Source: Streptomyces sp. AC558_RSS880 (lineage in GTDB: Bacteria > Actinomycetota > Actinomycetes > Streptomycetales > Streptomycetaceae). From it: a DNA stretch of 64,000 nucleotides. Under the pieces are notes generated by a model that made no database searches, was not told the DNA's origin, and saw nothing but the letters and a program-made list of their open reading frames with translations. This document shows, piece after piece, positions 27,694-36,203 of this stretch. Location: assembly GCF_019049255.1 (NCBI RefSeq), contig NZ_JAGMUJ010000081.1, positions 1-64,000 of the forward strand, given 5' to 3'. The translations under genes and the position numbers were made by a program. How positions within the stretch are numbered: position 1 is the first letter of the stretch; each line of letters begins with the position of its first letter.

Positions 27694-29163
27694 CTACTCG
27701 ACGCGGCGGAACGCGTCGGCCGGCCGCAGCCGGGAGGCGCGCCAGCCGCCGAAGGCGCCGGCGACGAGACCGCCGGCCACGGCGAGGCCGACCGCGAGGG
27801 CGACGGTGGTGAGGCTGACGGGCGCGGTGAGCGCGATGTCGAGGGTCTTGGCGGCGGTCTGCCGCCCGGGGCCGCCCATGCCTCCGCCACCGCCGGGTCC
27901 GCCCATGCCGCCGCCACCGCCGCCGAGCTGGGCCTGCAGGGTGGGGCTGACGGCCGTGACGGCGTAGGCGCCCGCCAGGCCGAGCGCGATGCCGAGGGCG
28001 CCGCCGATCAGGCCCTGGACCATGGACTCGCCGACCACCTGCCGGGTCACCCGGCCGGACTTCCAGCCCAGCGCCTTGAGGGTGCCGAACTCGCGCACCC
28101 GGCGGGAGACCGCCGAGGAGGTGAGCAGACCGGCGACCAGGAACGCGGCCACGAGGACCACGACCGACAGCCACTTGCCGACGCCGGCGGCGAGCGAGGA
28201 GGCGGTGGACAGGGAGCCGGAGACGGTGTCCGCGAGGTCGGCGGAGGTCGTGACGGTCGTACCGGAAATGTTCTTCTGGATCCCGGACTTGACGCTGTCG
28301 ATCTGCTGGGAGTCGGTCGCCTGGACGTAGATCGTGGTGACCTTGTCCTTGGCGTCGGCGAGGGTCTGCGCCTGCTTCAGCGGCAGGTAGAGGTTGGCCG
28401 CGGCGTCCCCGCTGGTGGCGGTGGCGATGCCGATGACCTTGTACTCGGTACCCTTGACGGTGACGGTGTCACCGGTCTCTAGCTTCTTCTCCTTGGCGTA
28501 GGCGGAGTCGGCGACGGCGACCTTCGCGTCGGTCTCGGTCGACTTGAAGGTGCGTCCGTCGGTGATCTCGGAGGAGGTCAGCGGGCCGAGGGCGGGCTCG
28601 GTGACGTCGGTGCCGTAGACGGTGTAGCTGTTGACGTCGAAGCTGGCGCCGCCGCCCTCGACCCGGCCCTGCGGGGAGGTCTGGCCGGCCCCGGGACCGC
28701 CGCCCTGGTCGCCCTCGGCTCCTTGGCCGCTCTGGCCGTCCTGCTGGAACTGACCCCGGGTGAACTCTCCGCTCACCTTCATCACTTGGAGGCTCAGTCC
28801 GCCCACCGCGTCGGCGACGCCGTCCTGCTCGCCGACCTTGTCCACGGTGGAGCTCGCCAGGGTCTGGAAGCCCTGCACCATGACGCGGTCGCTGCTCTGT
28901 TCCTCGCCGGAGTCGTCGTCCTGGGCGTCGAACCGGAACCGGGGGCGCTCGCCGGCCGTCTGGGACTCGGCGGCCTTGGTGACCGTCATGTCCGTGCCGA
29001 GCCCGTAGAGGGACTGCAGGACCTTCTCCTGCGCCTTGCTCATGCCGGAGGACACGGAGTTGACCACGACGACCAGGGCGATGCCCAGGGCGAGGCCGGA
29101 GGCGACGACGAGGGCCGCCTTTCTGCGGCGGCGCAGCTCGCGCCTCAGGTAGGTGAAGAACAT
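27694..29163 (-). CDS. ABC transporter permease, FtsX/MacB type
   Basis: A 489-residue protein. The N-terminal membrane segment (ALVVASGLALGIALVVVV) is followed by a large exterior MacB periplasmic-core domain (about 45-330) with a Gly/Gln-rich loop. Three C-terminal membrane segments complete the FtsX fold (WLSVVVLVAAFLVAGLLTSS; GLIGGALGIALGLAG; VSLTTVALAVGLAVAGGLV). A Gly/Met/Pro-rich loop (GGGGGMGGPGGG) sits between the last two. It is the partner of the ATPase 77 bp downstream. Confidence 0.93.
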   Translation of the reverse strand: MFFTYLRRELRRRRKAALVVASGLALGIALVVVVNSVSSGMSKAQEKVLQSLYGLGTDMTVTKAAESQTAGERPRFRFDAQDDDSGEEQSSDRVMVQGFQTLASSTVDKVGEQDGVADAVGGLSLQVMKVSGEFTRGQFQQDGQSGQGAEGDQGGGPGAGQTSPQGRVEGGGASFDVNSYTVYGTDVTEPALGPLTSSEITDGRTFKSTETDAKVAVADSAYAKEKKLETGDTVTVKGTEYKVIGIATATSGDAAANLYLPLKQAQTLADAKDKVTTIYVQATDSQQIDSVKSGIQKNISGTTVTTSADLADTVSGSLSTASSLAAGVGKWLSVVVLVAAFLVAGLLTSSAVSRRVREFGTLKALGWKSGRVTRQVVGESMVQGLIGGALGIALGLAGAYAVTAVSPTLQAQLGGGGGGMGGPGGGGGMGGPGRQTAAKTLDIALTAPVSLTTVALAVGLAVAGGLVAGAFGGWRASRLRPADAFRRVE

Positions 29164-29229
29164 GGCGGCAAGCTAGGGACGGTGGGTGATGAAGCGATAA
29201 GCGCCCCATAAGAGCCCCATGAGAAGAAG

Positions 29230-29276
29230 ACCGATGCCGCCGCCCGCTCCCCGAAGGGGCGGGCGGCGGCATCGGT
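29230..29276 (-). terminator. Terminator after the L,D-transpeptidase gene
   Basis: A 17-bp stem (ACCGATGCCGCCGCCCG at 29230-29246, complement at 29260-29276) with a 13-nt loop. It lies between the transpeptidase stop and the start of the ABC permease gene on the same strand, so the two are separate units. Confidence 0.88.
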
Positions 29277-29313
29277 CAGGTGGTGGGGTGAGGCGCCGCG
29301 TGCGCGGCCGGCG

Positions 29314-30564
29314 TCAGACCGCCGAGCCCGCCTTCCACTGCTCCCAGCTCATGTTCCAGCCGTTGAGGCCGTTGTCCGGGGCGATGGTCTTGTCGCCGGT
29401 GTTCTGGACGACGACCACGTCGCCGATGATCGAGTTGTCGTAGAACCAGGCGCCCGGCGTGCTCGGGTCGTTCGCGCCCTTGGTGTCGGACAGGCCCACG
29501 CAGCCGTGGCTGGTGTTGACGCTGCCGAAGATGGACTTGGCGCCCCAGTAGTTGCCGTGGATGAAGGTGCCGGAGGTGCTCAGACGCATGGCGTGCGGCA
29601 CGTCCTTGATGTCGTACTCGCCCTTGCCGTCGTCGTCGGTGAAGCCGACCGTCGCGCCGTTCATCCGGGTCTCCTTGAACTTCTCGGAGATCACCATCTG
29701 GCCCTCGTAGGTCTTGTTCTCGGGCGCCCCGGCGGAGATCGGGATGGTGCGGACGGTCTTGCCGTCCTGCGTGACCTTCATCTGCTTGGTCTTGGCGTCG
29801 ACGTACGTCACCTGGTTGCGGCCGATCTTGAAGGTGACCGTCTTCTGCTGGACGCCGACGACGCCCTCGGCGCCCTCGACACCGTCGAGCGCCAGCTTCA
29901 GCGTGACGGTGGAGTTCTCCTGCCAGTACTCGTCGGGCCGGCAGTCCATGCGGTTGGCGTTGAACCAGTGGCAGACGACCTCCTGGCCGCTGCTGCTGGT
30001 GACGGTGACGCCCTTCTGCACCTCGGCCTTGTTGGTGATCGCCTTGTCGAAGTTGATCGACACCGGCATGCCGACGCCGACGGTGGTGCCGTCGTCCGGG
30101 GTGAAGGTGCCGATGAAGCTGTTGTCCGGGGCGACCGTGGTGAACGAGGCGTTCTCGTGGGCGGCGAGGCCCGCGGCGTCCTCGGCGGTGGCCGACAGCT
30201 TGTAGGTGGTGGCCCGCTCCAGCTGGGCGCTGGGCTTCCAGCTCTTCTTGTCGGCGGATATCTCACCGGCGACGGCGGTGCCGTCGGCGGTGGTCATCTT
30301 CACCTCGGTGAGCGTGCCCTTGGTCACGGTCACGGTGGCGGAGTTGTTGATGGAGGCGTTGTTGGAGCCGTCCTTCGGCGTGATCTTGATCTGCGCCTCG
30401 GAGGACTTCTTGGCCGCCGCCTCGTCGACCTGGGCCTGCGAGTCGCCCTTGCCGCTGTCGCTCGAGGCGCTGCTGTCGCCACCGGAACACGCCGAGAGCA
30501 CCAGTACTCCGCCGAGCAGAGCGGACGCGGCCGCCAGACTCCTGCGCCGCTTACCGTCCGTCAT
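29314..30564 (-). CDS. L,D-transpeptidase lipoprotein (YkuD with Ig-like domains)
   Basis: A 416-residue lipoprotein. The lipobox LSAC puts the lipidated cysteine at position 26. Two Ig-like domains (about 50-250) precede a YkuD catalytic domain with the motif HGNYW...SHGCVGLSD; the nucleophile is Cys355. It forms 3-3 crosslinks in peptidoglycan or attaches proteins to it, outside the membrane. The ATG at 30564 has GGAGAA about 7 nt upstream. An ATG five codons earlier is possible but lacks a ribosome site. Two-Ig LdtMt2-like layout is typical of actinobacteria. Confidence 0.95.
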   Translation of the reverse strand: MTDGKRRRSLAAASALLGGVLVLSACSGGDSSASSDSGKGDSQAQVDEAAAKKSSEAQIKITPKDGSNNASINNSATVTVTKGTLTEVKMTTADGTAVAGEISADKKSWKPSAQLERATTYKLSATAEDAAGLAAHENASFTTVAPDNSFIGTFTPDDGTTVGVGMPVSINFDKAITNKAEVQKGVTVTSSSGQEVVCHWFNANRMDCRPDEYWQENSTVTLKLALDGVEGAEGVVGVQQKTVTFKIGRNQVTYVDAKTKQMKVTQDGKTVRTIPISAGAPENKTYEGQMVISEKFKETRMNGATVGFTDDDGKGEYDIKDVPHAMRLSTSGTFIHGNYWGAKSIFGSVNTSHGCVGLSDTKGANDPSTPGAWFYDNSIIGDVVVVQNTGDKTIAPDNGLNGWNMSWEQWKAGSAV

Positions 30565-30804
30565 CACACGCTTCTCCATCGTTGCCGAATCCCAACCCCA
30601 CGAGTCCCCGGCGCGAAGCCGAAGGACCTCGTCCACAACCTTCAACGCTACGACCGGGTGCTCCCGTTCCCCACGGCTCGCGGGTGTGGGGCTCGCCACG
30701 TCCGCCGGGGCGGACGGCGAGGGCGCCGGTCGGTGCCCCGTCGCTTGAGACGTCATCACCCGGGCGGCGGTTGCCGCCCGGGGTCACGATTTCCCCAAAA
30801 CGCC

Positions 30805-31164
30805 TCAGCCTGCCCTGCCCGCCCCTTCTTCCTCATCGCCGTGGGGCTCGTCGTCATCGTCCTCGTCGAGGTCCCACTCCGGCGAATCGGGGTCGTAGTC
30901 GATCTCCTCGCCGCTCCAGGAGGCCTGCAGCAGTTCCACGCCCGGTACCTCGTCGATCAGGGCGAACGGATCGACGAGCTGGGCGAGGGCCTCCGCGGTG
31001 TCCTCCGTCACGGCGCTCTCGGCGTGTACCCGTTCCTCGTCCGGCATATCGCCGTCGTCCGCGATCCTGCGCAACGCGGCCCCGGTCACCGCCTCCTCGT
31101 CGTCGATCTCGAGGACGAGTTCCACACGAAGCCGTACAAACCGTGATGTCTCTGGGGTGCTCAT
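30805..31164 (-). CDS. Conserved acidic hypothetical protein
   Basis: A 119-residue cytoplasmic protein with a strand-rich first third (RFVRLRVELVLEIDD), Ala/Glu-rich helices and an extremely acidic tail (DLDEDDDDEPHGDEEEGAG). There is no membrane segment or signal. It does not match any characterised family I know. The ATG at 31164 gives the conserved start MSTPETSRFVRL. Confidence 0.75.
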   Translation of the reverse strand: MSTPETSRFVRLRVELVLEIDDEEAVTGAALRRIADDGDMPDEERVHAESAVTEDTAEALAQLVDPFALIDEVPGVELLQASWSGEEIDYDPDSPEWDLDEDDDDEPHGDEEEGAGRAG

Positions 31165-31273
31165 GCTCGGAGCGTACGGCCTCGGGCCCCCGTGACTTTC
31201 CCGTGACCCGCGCTGTTCACTAACATCGCCCCACACGGCCAATTCGCCAGCACCACAAGGGGATCGATATTCC

Positions 31274-31588
31274 GTGTCATCCGCGCTCCGTCCGTTGCTG
31301 ACCGCCACCGCCGCGGGCACCCTGCTGTGCGCCCTGTGGTTCGTCCCGTCCGCGAACGCGACCTCGAACACGCCGGTCGCGGACGCGGTCTCGGCAAGTC
31401 CGTCGCCGCAGGTCACGGAGCAGGCGAGAGTCGTGTCGACGTCCGTCGACAGCGCCGGTGGGGACGTCCGCCTCGCGGACACCGGCAGCTTCGACAGCAC
31501 CCCGTACATCGTCGGCGGCACGACCTGCCTCGCCCTCGGCGCCGGTTTCGTCGTCTACTCGGTCCGCCGGGAACACCTGGGTCTGTAG
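31274..31588 (+). CDS. Small LAXTG-anchored surface protein
   Basis: A 104-residue exported protein: a signal peptide about 1-29 (LLTATAAGTLLCALWFVPSANA), a 35-residue exposed Ser/Thr/Val stretch, then LADTG at 67-71, a hydrophobic span (YIVGGTTCLALGAGFVVYSV) and the basic tail RREHLGL. LAXTG is the sorting signal of class E sortases in Streptomyces. The mature surface part is only about 40 residues, short for a functional domain, so it may be a spacer or interaction peptide. The start is GTG. Confidence 0.82.
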   Translation: MSSALRPLLTATAAGTLLCALWFVPSANATSNTPVADAVSASPSPQVTEQARVVSTSVDSAGGDVRLADTGSFDSTPYIVGGTTCLALGAGFVVYSVRREHLGL

Positions 31589-31597
31589 ACGCGCGCA

Positions 31598-31630
31598 CCG
31601 GGGCCCGGCGGAACGGCCGCCGGGCCCCGG
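31598..31630. terminator. Bidirectional terminator between LADTG protein and histidase
   Basis: A perfect 14-bp stem (CCGGGGCCCGGCGG, 31598-31611, complement 31617-31630) with a 5-nt loop, between two convergent genes. Confidence 0.9.
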
Positions 31631-31635
31631 CCGGT

Positions 31636-33180
31636 TCAGGCCAGCGGTCCGGTGACCGTCTCCACGGCCGCCACCAGCCGCCCGTCCCGCACGAACGCGT
31701 CCGCCGCGGCGAGGTCGGGGGCGAGGTGACGGTCGGGCCCGGGACCGCCCACGCCCGCCGCCCGTACGGCCTCGACGACCGCCCGCGTGGCCGGTGCCGG
31801 GGTCAGCCCCTCGCGCAGTTCCACGGCCCGGGTGGCGGCGTACAGCTCGACGGCGACGACCCGGGTGAGGTTGTCGACGGCCGTCCGCAGTTTCCGCGCC
31901 GCCGACCAGCCCATGGAGACGTGGTCCTCCTGCATCGCGGAGGACGGGATCGAGTCCGCCGACGCCGGTACGGCGAGCCGCTTCAACTCGCTGACCAGGG
32001 CGGCCTGCGTGTACTGGGCGATCATCAGCCCGGAGTCCACACCGGGGTCGTCGGCGAGGAACGGCGGCAGCCCGTGGCTGCGGTTCTTGTCCAGCAGCCG
32101 GTCGGTGCGGCGCTCGGCGATGGAGGCGAGGTCGGCGACGGCGATGGCGAGGAAGTCCAGCACGTAGGCGACCGGCGCCCCGTGGAAGTTGCCGTTGGAC
32201 TCGACCCGTCCGTCGGGCAGCACGACCGGATTGTCGACGGCGGAGGCGAGTTCGCGCTCGGCGACCAGCCGGGCGTGCGCCAGGGTGTCCCGCCCGGCGC
32301 CGGCGACCTGCGGGGCGCAGCGCACCGAGTAGGCGTCCTGGACCCGGGGCGCGTCGTCCTGGTGATGCCCCGTCAGTCCCGAACCCTTCAGTACGGCCAG
32401 CATGTTGGCGGCGCTGGCGGCCTGACCCGGGTGCGGGCGGATGGCGTGCAGTTCGGGGGCGAGCACCTTGTCGGTGCCGAGCAGTGCCTCCAGGGTCAGG
32501 GCGGCCGTGACGTCGGCGGACTTGTACAGGACGTCGAGGTCGGCGAGGGCCATGACCAGCATGCCGAGCATGCCGTCGGTGCCGTTGAGGAGGGCGAGCC
32601 CCTCCTTCTCGCGCAGTTCGACGGGCTGGATGCCGTGCTCGGCGAGCAGTTCACCGGCCGGCCGCACGCCCCCGTCGGGGCCCTCCGCCTCTCCCTCGCC
32701 CATCAGCGTGAGGGCGCAGTGGGACAGCGGGGCGAGGTCGCCGGAGCAGCCCAGGGAGCCGTACTCGTGCACGACCGGGGTGATCCCGGCGTTCAGCACG
32801 TCGGCCATCGTCCGCGCGACCTCGGGCCGGACGCCGGTGCGTCCGGAGCAGACGGTCTTCAGCCGCAGGAACATCAGGGCGCGGACGACCTCCCGCTCCA
32901 CGCGGGGCCCCATGCCGGCGGCGTGCGAGCGGACGATGTTGCGCTGGAGCTGGGCACGGAGTTCCGGGCCGATGTGCCGGGTCGCCAGGGCGCCGAAGCC
33001 GGTGCTCACCCCGTACACGGGGTCCGGCTTCGCGGCCAGGGCGTCCACGATCTCGCGGGACGCGGCGAGGGCGGCCACCGCCTCCGCGGACAGTTCGACG
33101 CGGGCGCCGCCGCGCGCCACGGCGAGCACGTCGGACGCGGTCACGCCGGTCGTCCCCACCACCACAGTGTGCATATCCAT
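31636..33180 (-). CDS. hutH: Histidine ammonia-lyase
   Basis: A 514-residue lyase that deaminates histidine to urocanate, the first step of histidine use. The substrate loop YGVSTGFGAL and the prosthetic-group region GSLGCSGDLAPLSH are present. The cyclising MIO triplet is Cys-Ser-Gly here, where most family members have Ala-Ser-Gly; some relatives also have Cys or Thr. The start was set at ATG 33180 (MDMHTVVVG); an ATG two codons later is possible. The other hut genes are not adjacent. Confidence 0.95.
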   Translation of the reverse strand: MDMHTVVVGTTGVTASDVLAVARGGARVELSAEAVAALAASREIVDALAAKPDPVYGVSTGFGALATRHIGPELRAQLQRNIVRSHAAGMGPRVEREVVRALMFLRLKTVCSGRTGVRPEVARTMADVLNAGITPVVHEYGSLGCSGDLAPLSHCALTLMGEGEAEGPDGGVRPAGELLAEHGIQPVELREKEGLALLNGTDGMLGMLVMALADLDVLYKSADVTAALTLEALLGTDKVLAPELHAIRPHPGQAASAANMLAVLKGSGLTGHHQDDAPRVQDAYSVRCAPQVAGAGRDTLAHARLVAERELASAVDNPVVLPDGRVESNGNFHGAPVAYVLDFLAIAVADLASIAERRTDRLLDKNRSHGLPPFLADDPGVDSGLMIAQYTQAALVSELKRLAVPASADSIPSSAMQEDHVSMGWSAARKLRTAVDNLTRVVAVELYAATRAVELREGLTPAPATRAVVEAVRAAGVGGPGPDRHLAPDLAAADAFVRDGRLVAAVETVTGPLA

Positions 33181-33256
33181 ATTCAGGAGCGTACGCAGTG
33201 AATTCAATAATGTCACCACCGGTTCGGCACCTCACCCCTTACCGAGGGGTCGCGCG

Positions 33257-34405
33257 CTACGGCGAATGCCGCCCCCGGAACCGGCGCCGTTCCCCGTCCG
33301 CCGCCCGTGAGGGCTCGTCCGCGAGCCGTACGACGGGATCGCCGGGCCCCTCCCGCCCGGCCACGACGGGATGCGCGGCGTGCTCGGCCTTGGCCCGGTA
33401 CTGCGCCGCGTCGGCCAGCCGGAACAGCCGCCGGGCGGAGTGCACCGGCCCGACGGGATCCCCGGTGGACGCCACACCGCAGGCGACACCGTCCCCGATG
33501 CCCAGTTCCACGGCCCGTCGGCACACCTCGTCGGCCGCCTTGACGACCTCGTCGGCCGGCGGCCCCACGGCCAGCAGACAGAACTCGTCCCCGCCGAGCC
33601 GCGCCGCCAGGGCCCCCGGCAGCATGGCCCCGCACAGCGACAGCACGGTCCCGAACCGCTCGAGGAGCCGGTCCCCCACGGCGTGCCCCAGCGTGTCGTT
33701 GACCCGCTTCAGCCCGTTCAGGTCGCACACCACGAGGCTGACGACGGCCCCGTCGCGCCGGTGCCGCTCGACGGCCTCGTCGAGCCGCGCGTCCACGGCA
33801 CGCCGGTTGGCCAGCCCGGTCAGCGAGTCCGTGTACGCCAGCCGCCGGACCTCCTCCAGCCGCTCGGTCTGCGCGAGCCCGGCGGCCACGACGGCGGCCA
33901 GGACCGTCGCGAAGTCGGCGTCGTCCCGCCCGAAGACGGGCGCCCCGGCCGGCCGGGCCACATACAGCTCGCCCCAGGCCCGCCCGTGCAGCACGATCGG
34001 CGCGACCACGCAGCACCCGCGCCCCCGCCGCCTGAGCGCGGCCACCCGCTGGTGGCGGTACCCGGCGCCCCCCGCCGAGGGCCCCTCGGCGGTCTCCACC
34101 CACGCGTCGGGCTCACCGCCCCCCGCCCACCGCTCGTGCAGGAACTCGGTGATCTCGGCGAACTGGTGCACCGGATAGGACTCGTCCTCCGGGAACTCCT
34201 CCTCGCCCTCGGCCAGCTCGCCGACGTTCACCAGGACCCGCAGTCGCCCGAGCTCCCGCTCCCACACCGACAGGGCGGCGAAGCTCCCGCCCAGCGCCCG
34301 GCAGGCCCCGCGGGCCGCGGCCCGCCAGGCGTCCCGCGAACCGTGCGCGGCGGCCATGCCCTGGGCCAGCGCCACCACGGCCGCCAGCCGGCTCTCCTCA
34401 CCCAT
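33257..34405 (-). CDS. GAF-GGDEF diguanylate cyclase
   Basis: A 382-residue soluble protein. A GAF-like sensor domain (about 20-180, GRGCCVVAPIVLHGRAWGELYVARP) is followed by a GGDEF domain (about 190-340) with an intact active-site motif RLGGDEFCLL, so it should make cyclic di-GMP. No RxxD inhibitory site precedes the motif. On the minus strand TAATCT ends 6 nt before the ATG, consistent with a leaderless transcript. In Streptomyces c-di-GMP delays development through BldD; a role here is inferred. Confidence 0.92.
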   Translation of the reverse strand: MGEESRLAAVVALAQGMAAAHGSRDAWRAAARGACRALGGSFAALSVWERELGRLRVLVNVGELAEGEEEFPEDESYPVHQFAEITEFLHERWAGGGEPDAWVETAEGPSAGGAGYRHQRVAALRRRGRGCCVVAPIVLHGRAWGELYVARPAGAPVFGRDDADFATVLAAVVAAGLAQTERLEEVRRLAYTDSLTGLANRRAVDARLDEAVERHRRDGAVVSLVVCDLNGLKRVNDTLGHAVGDRLLERFGTVLSLCGAMLPGALAARLGGDEFCLLAVGPPADEVVKAADEVCRRAVELGIGDGVACGVASTGDPVGPVHSARRLFRLADAAQYRAKAEHAAHPVVAGREGPGDPVVRLADEPSRAADGERRRFRGRHSP

Positions 34406-34469
34406 GACCCCAGATTAGGGAGATTTGCCGCCAACCGGGACATCGAGGAAGCGGGTGAAGGGCGCTCCG

Positions 34470-35270
34470 CTACTCCCCGGGCCACTCCGGCCTGCGCTTC
34501 TCGTTGAAGGCGGCGACCCCCTCCGCCCGGTCCCCCGAGAACGCCACCGACCGCCAGGCGGCGTCCTCGACCTCCAGCCCGGCGGACAGATCCAGCCCGT
34601 GCCCGAGCCGCAGCGCCCGCTTGGCCGCCCGTAGCCCCACCGGCGAGTTCCCGGCGATCCGGGACGCCATGGCGAGGGCCTCCTCCCGGTCCCGGCCCTC
34701 CTCCACCAGCTCGTCGACGAGCCCCAGCTCCCGGGCCTCGGCGGCCTCCACCCGCCGCGCCGTGAAGATCAGCTCGGCGGCCCGCGCCGCCCCCACCCGC
34801 CGGGGCAGCAGCTGCGTACCGCCCCCGCCCGGAATCACCCCGACCGACACCTCGGGCAGCCCCATGACGGCCGTGCGGTCGGCGACGATCACATCGCACG
34901 ACAGGGCCAGCTCGAACCCGCCGCCGAGCGCGAACCCGTGCACCGCCGCCACCGTCGGCACGGGCAGCTCGAGCACCCCGGCGTACGCCCCGCGCGCCAC
35001 GGGCCGCTGACGCACCAGATCGGCGTCGCTGAAGGAATTGCGCTCCTTCAGATCGGCCCCCACGCAGAACGCCCGCTCGTGCGAGGAGCTCAGCACCACC
35101 GCCCGTACGCTCCGGTCCTCCCCCAGCGCCGCGCAGGCACCGGCGATGGAGCGGGCCATCCCGGTCGACACGGCGTTCATGGCCTTGGGGCGGTCGAGGA
35201 CGAGCTCCGCGACATGCCCCCGCTCATGCCGGCGCACCAGCACGAACTCCCCGAACCGTTCCTCACTCAT
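34470..35270 (-). CDS. Enoyl-CoA hydratase/isomerase family protein
   Basis: A 266-residue crotonase-fold enzyme. The oxyanion-hole motifs FCVGADLKE and HGFALGGGFELALSCD are present, as is the second catalytic-region glutamate in GLPEVSVGVIPGGGG. It probably hydrates 2-enoyl-CoA. The ATG at 35270 has GGAGGGTG about 6 nt upstream. It follows the GGDEF gene on the same strand in the order of transcription but is separated by 64 bp. Confidence 0.94.
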   Translation of the reverse strand: MSEERFGEFVLVRRHERGHVAELVLDRPKAMNAVSTGMARSIAGACAALGEDRSVRAVVLSSSHERAFCVGADLKERNSFSDADLVRQRPVARGAYAGVLELPVPTVAAVHGFALGGGFELALSCDVIVADRTAVMGLPEVSVGVIPGGGGTQLLPRRVGAARAAELIFTARRVEAAEARELGLVDELVEEGRDREEALAMASRIAGNSPVGLRAAKRALRLGHGLDLSAGLEVEDAAWRSVAFSGDRAEGVAAFNEKRRPEWPGE

Positions 35271-35487
35271 CGACACCCTCCGGTTAACGCGGGTTAACTT
35301 CCACTCGTCCCGATCATCGCAGCCCGCGGCCACCGGGGAAAAGGGCGCACGCCCGGTTCCCTCGTCACCCCCCGCCCACCCGTTCGAGTGACATCACCCC
35401 GACTTCCCGGCCCGGCCCCTCACGGAAGCGCATAGCGTGCGCACACCGCGGCGCGTCGGGGGCGCGCACGCAGGGGAGGGGATCACG

Positions 35488-36087
35488 ATGACACCGACCG
35501 CACCGATCGAGGAGCCACCGGCGGGCACCTCCCGCTTCCGGGGCCGCCACCGCAAGCCCCGCCCCCGCAAGGCCCTGCTGGCCGCGGGAAGCCTGGCCAT
35601 GGCCGCGAGCGCCGTGACCCTGGTCCGCCTGGCCACCACCCAGGGCGACGGCACGGACATCGGCGCGGAGACGGGCCCGCGCCCCGTCCTCCACACGGAC
35701 ACCGGCACACCCACCGGTTCCTCCACCGGCTCCCCCACGACGAGCGAGGCCACCGGGCCCGCCCCCGAGGCGAGCCCGTCCTCCCCCACGGCCCTGGGCG
35801 GCAAGGACCGGGCCCCGCTCACCGCACCCGAACCGTCGTCCCCGGCCCGGCCCCCGACGACCGCCCCGGCCGCGGCGAGCACCCCGGCCACCCGGCTCCC
35901 GGCCACCCTGCGGCCCCAGCCGCCCGCACCCCCGTCACCGAGCACCCCGGGAACACCCCCACCGGCGCCCCGGGACCCGGCACCGGAACAGCCGGACGGA
36001 CCAGACCCCGGCCACGACCACGACCACGACCCCGGCGGCCTGTGCGTACCGATCATCGGTCTCTGCGTGGGCGGCGACCGGGACTAG
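35488..36087 (+). CDS. Membrane-anchored Pro/Thr/Ser-rich protein
   Basis: A 199-residue protein. A basic N-terminus (RFRGRHRKPRPRK) precedes a hydrophobic anchor (ALLAAGSLAMAASAVTLVRLA). About 130 residues of Pro/Thr/Ser-rich, probably extracellular sequence follow, ending in a His/Asp run (GHDHDHDPGG) and a small loop CVPIIGLC with two cysteines. The ATG at 35488 has a GGGGAGGGG ribosome site. It resembles the secreted low-complexity proteins of Streptomyces; no enzyme domain is visible. Confidence 0.8.
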   Translation: MTPTAPIEEPPAGTSRFRGRHRKPRPRKALLAAGSLAMAASAVTLVRLATTQGDGTDIGAETGPRPVLHTDTGTPTGSSTGSPTTSEATGPAPEASPSSPTALGGKDRAPLTAPEPSSPARPPTTAPAAASTPATRLPATLRPQPPAPPSPSTPGTPPPAPRDPAPEQPDGPDPGHDHDHDPGGLCVPIIGLCVGGDRD

Positions 36088-36089
36088 GA

Positions 36090-36203
36090 CGAGAAGGCCG
36101 AAAGCAAGCCGAGACGGCCGGAAGCAAACCGATACGGCCGGGACCAGGACGAGACGGCCGGAAGCAAGCCGAAACAGCTGAGCCCAGGACAGGACGGCCA
36201 GAA
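36090..36203. repeat. Degenerate short direct repeats between convergent genes
   Basis: Several imperfect copies of a roughly 23-bp unit containing GACGGCCGGAAGCAA(G/A)CCGA lie between the stop of the Pro-rich protein and the stop of adenylate cyclase. They show no clear hairpin. Confidence 0.6.
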
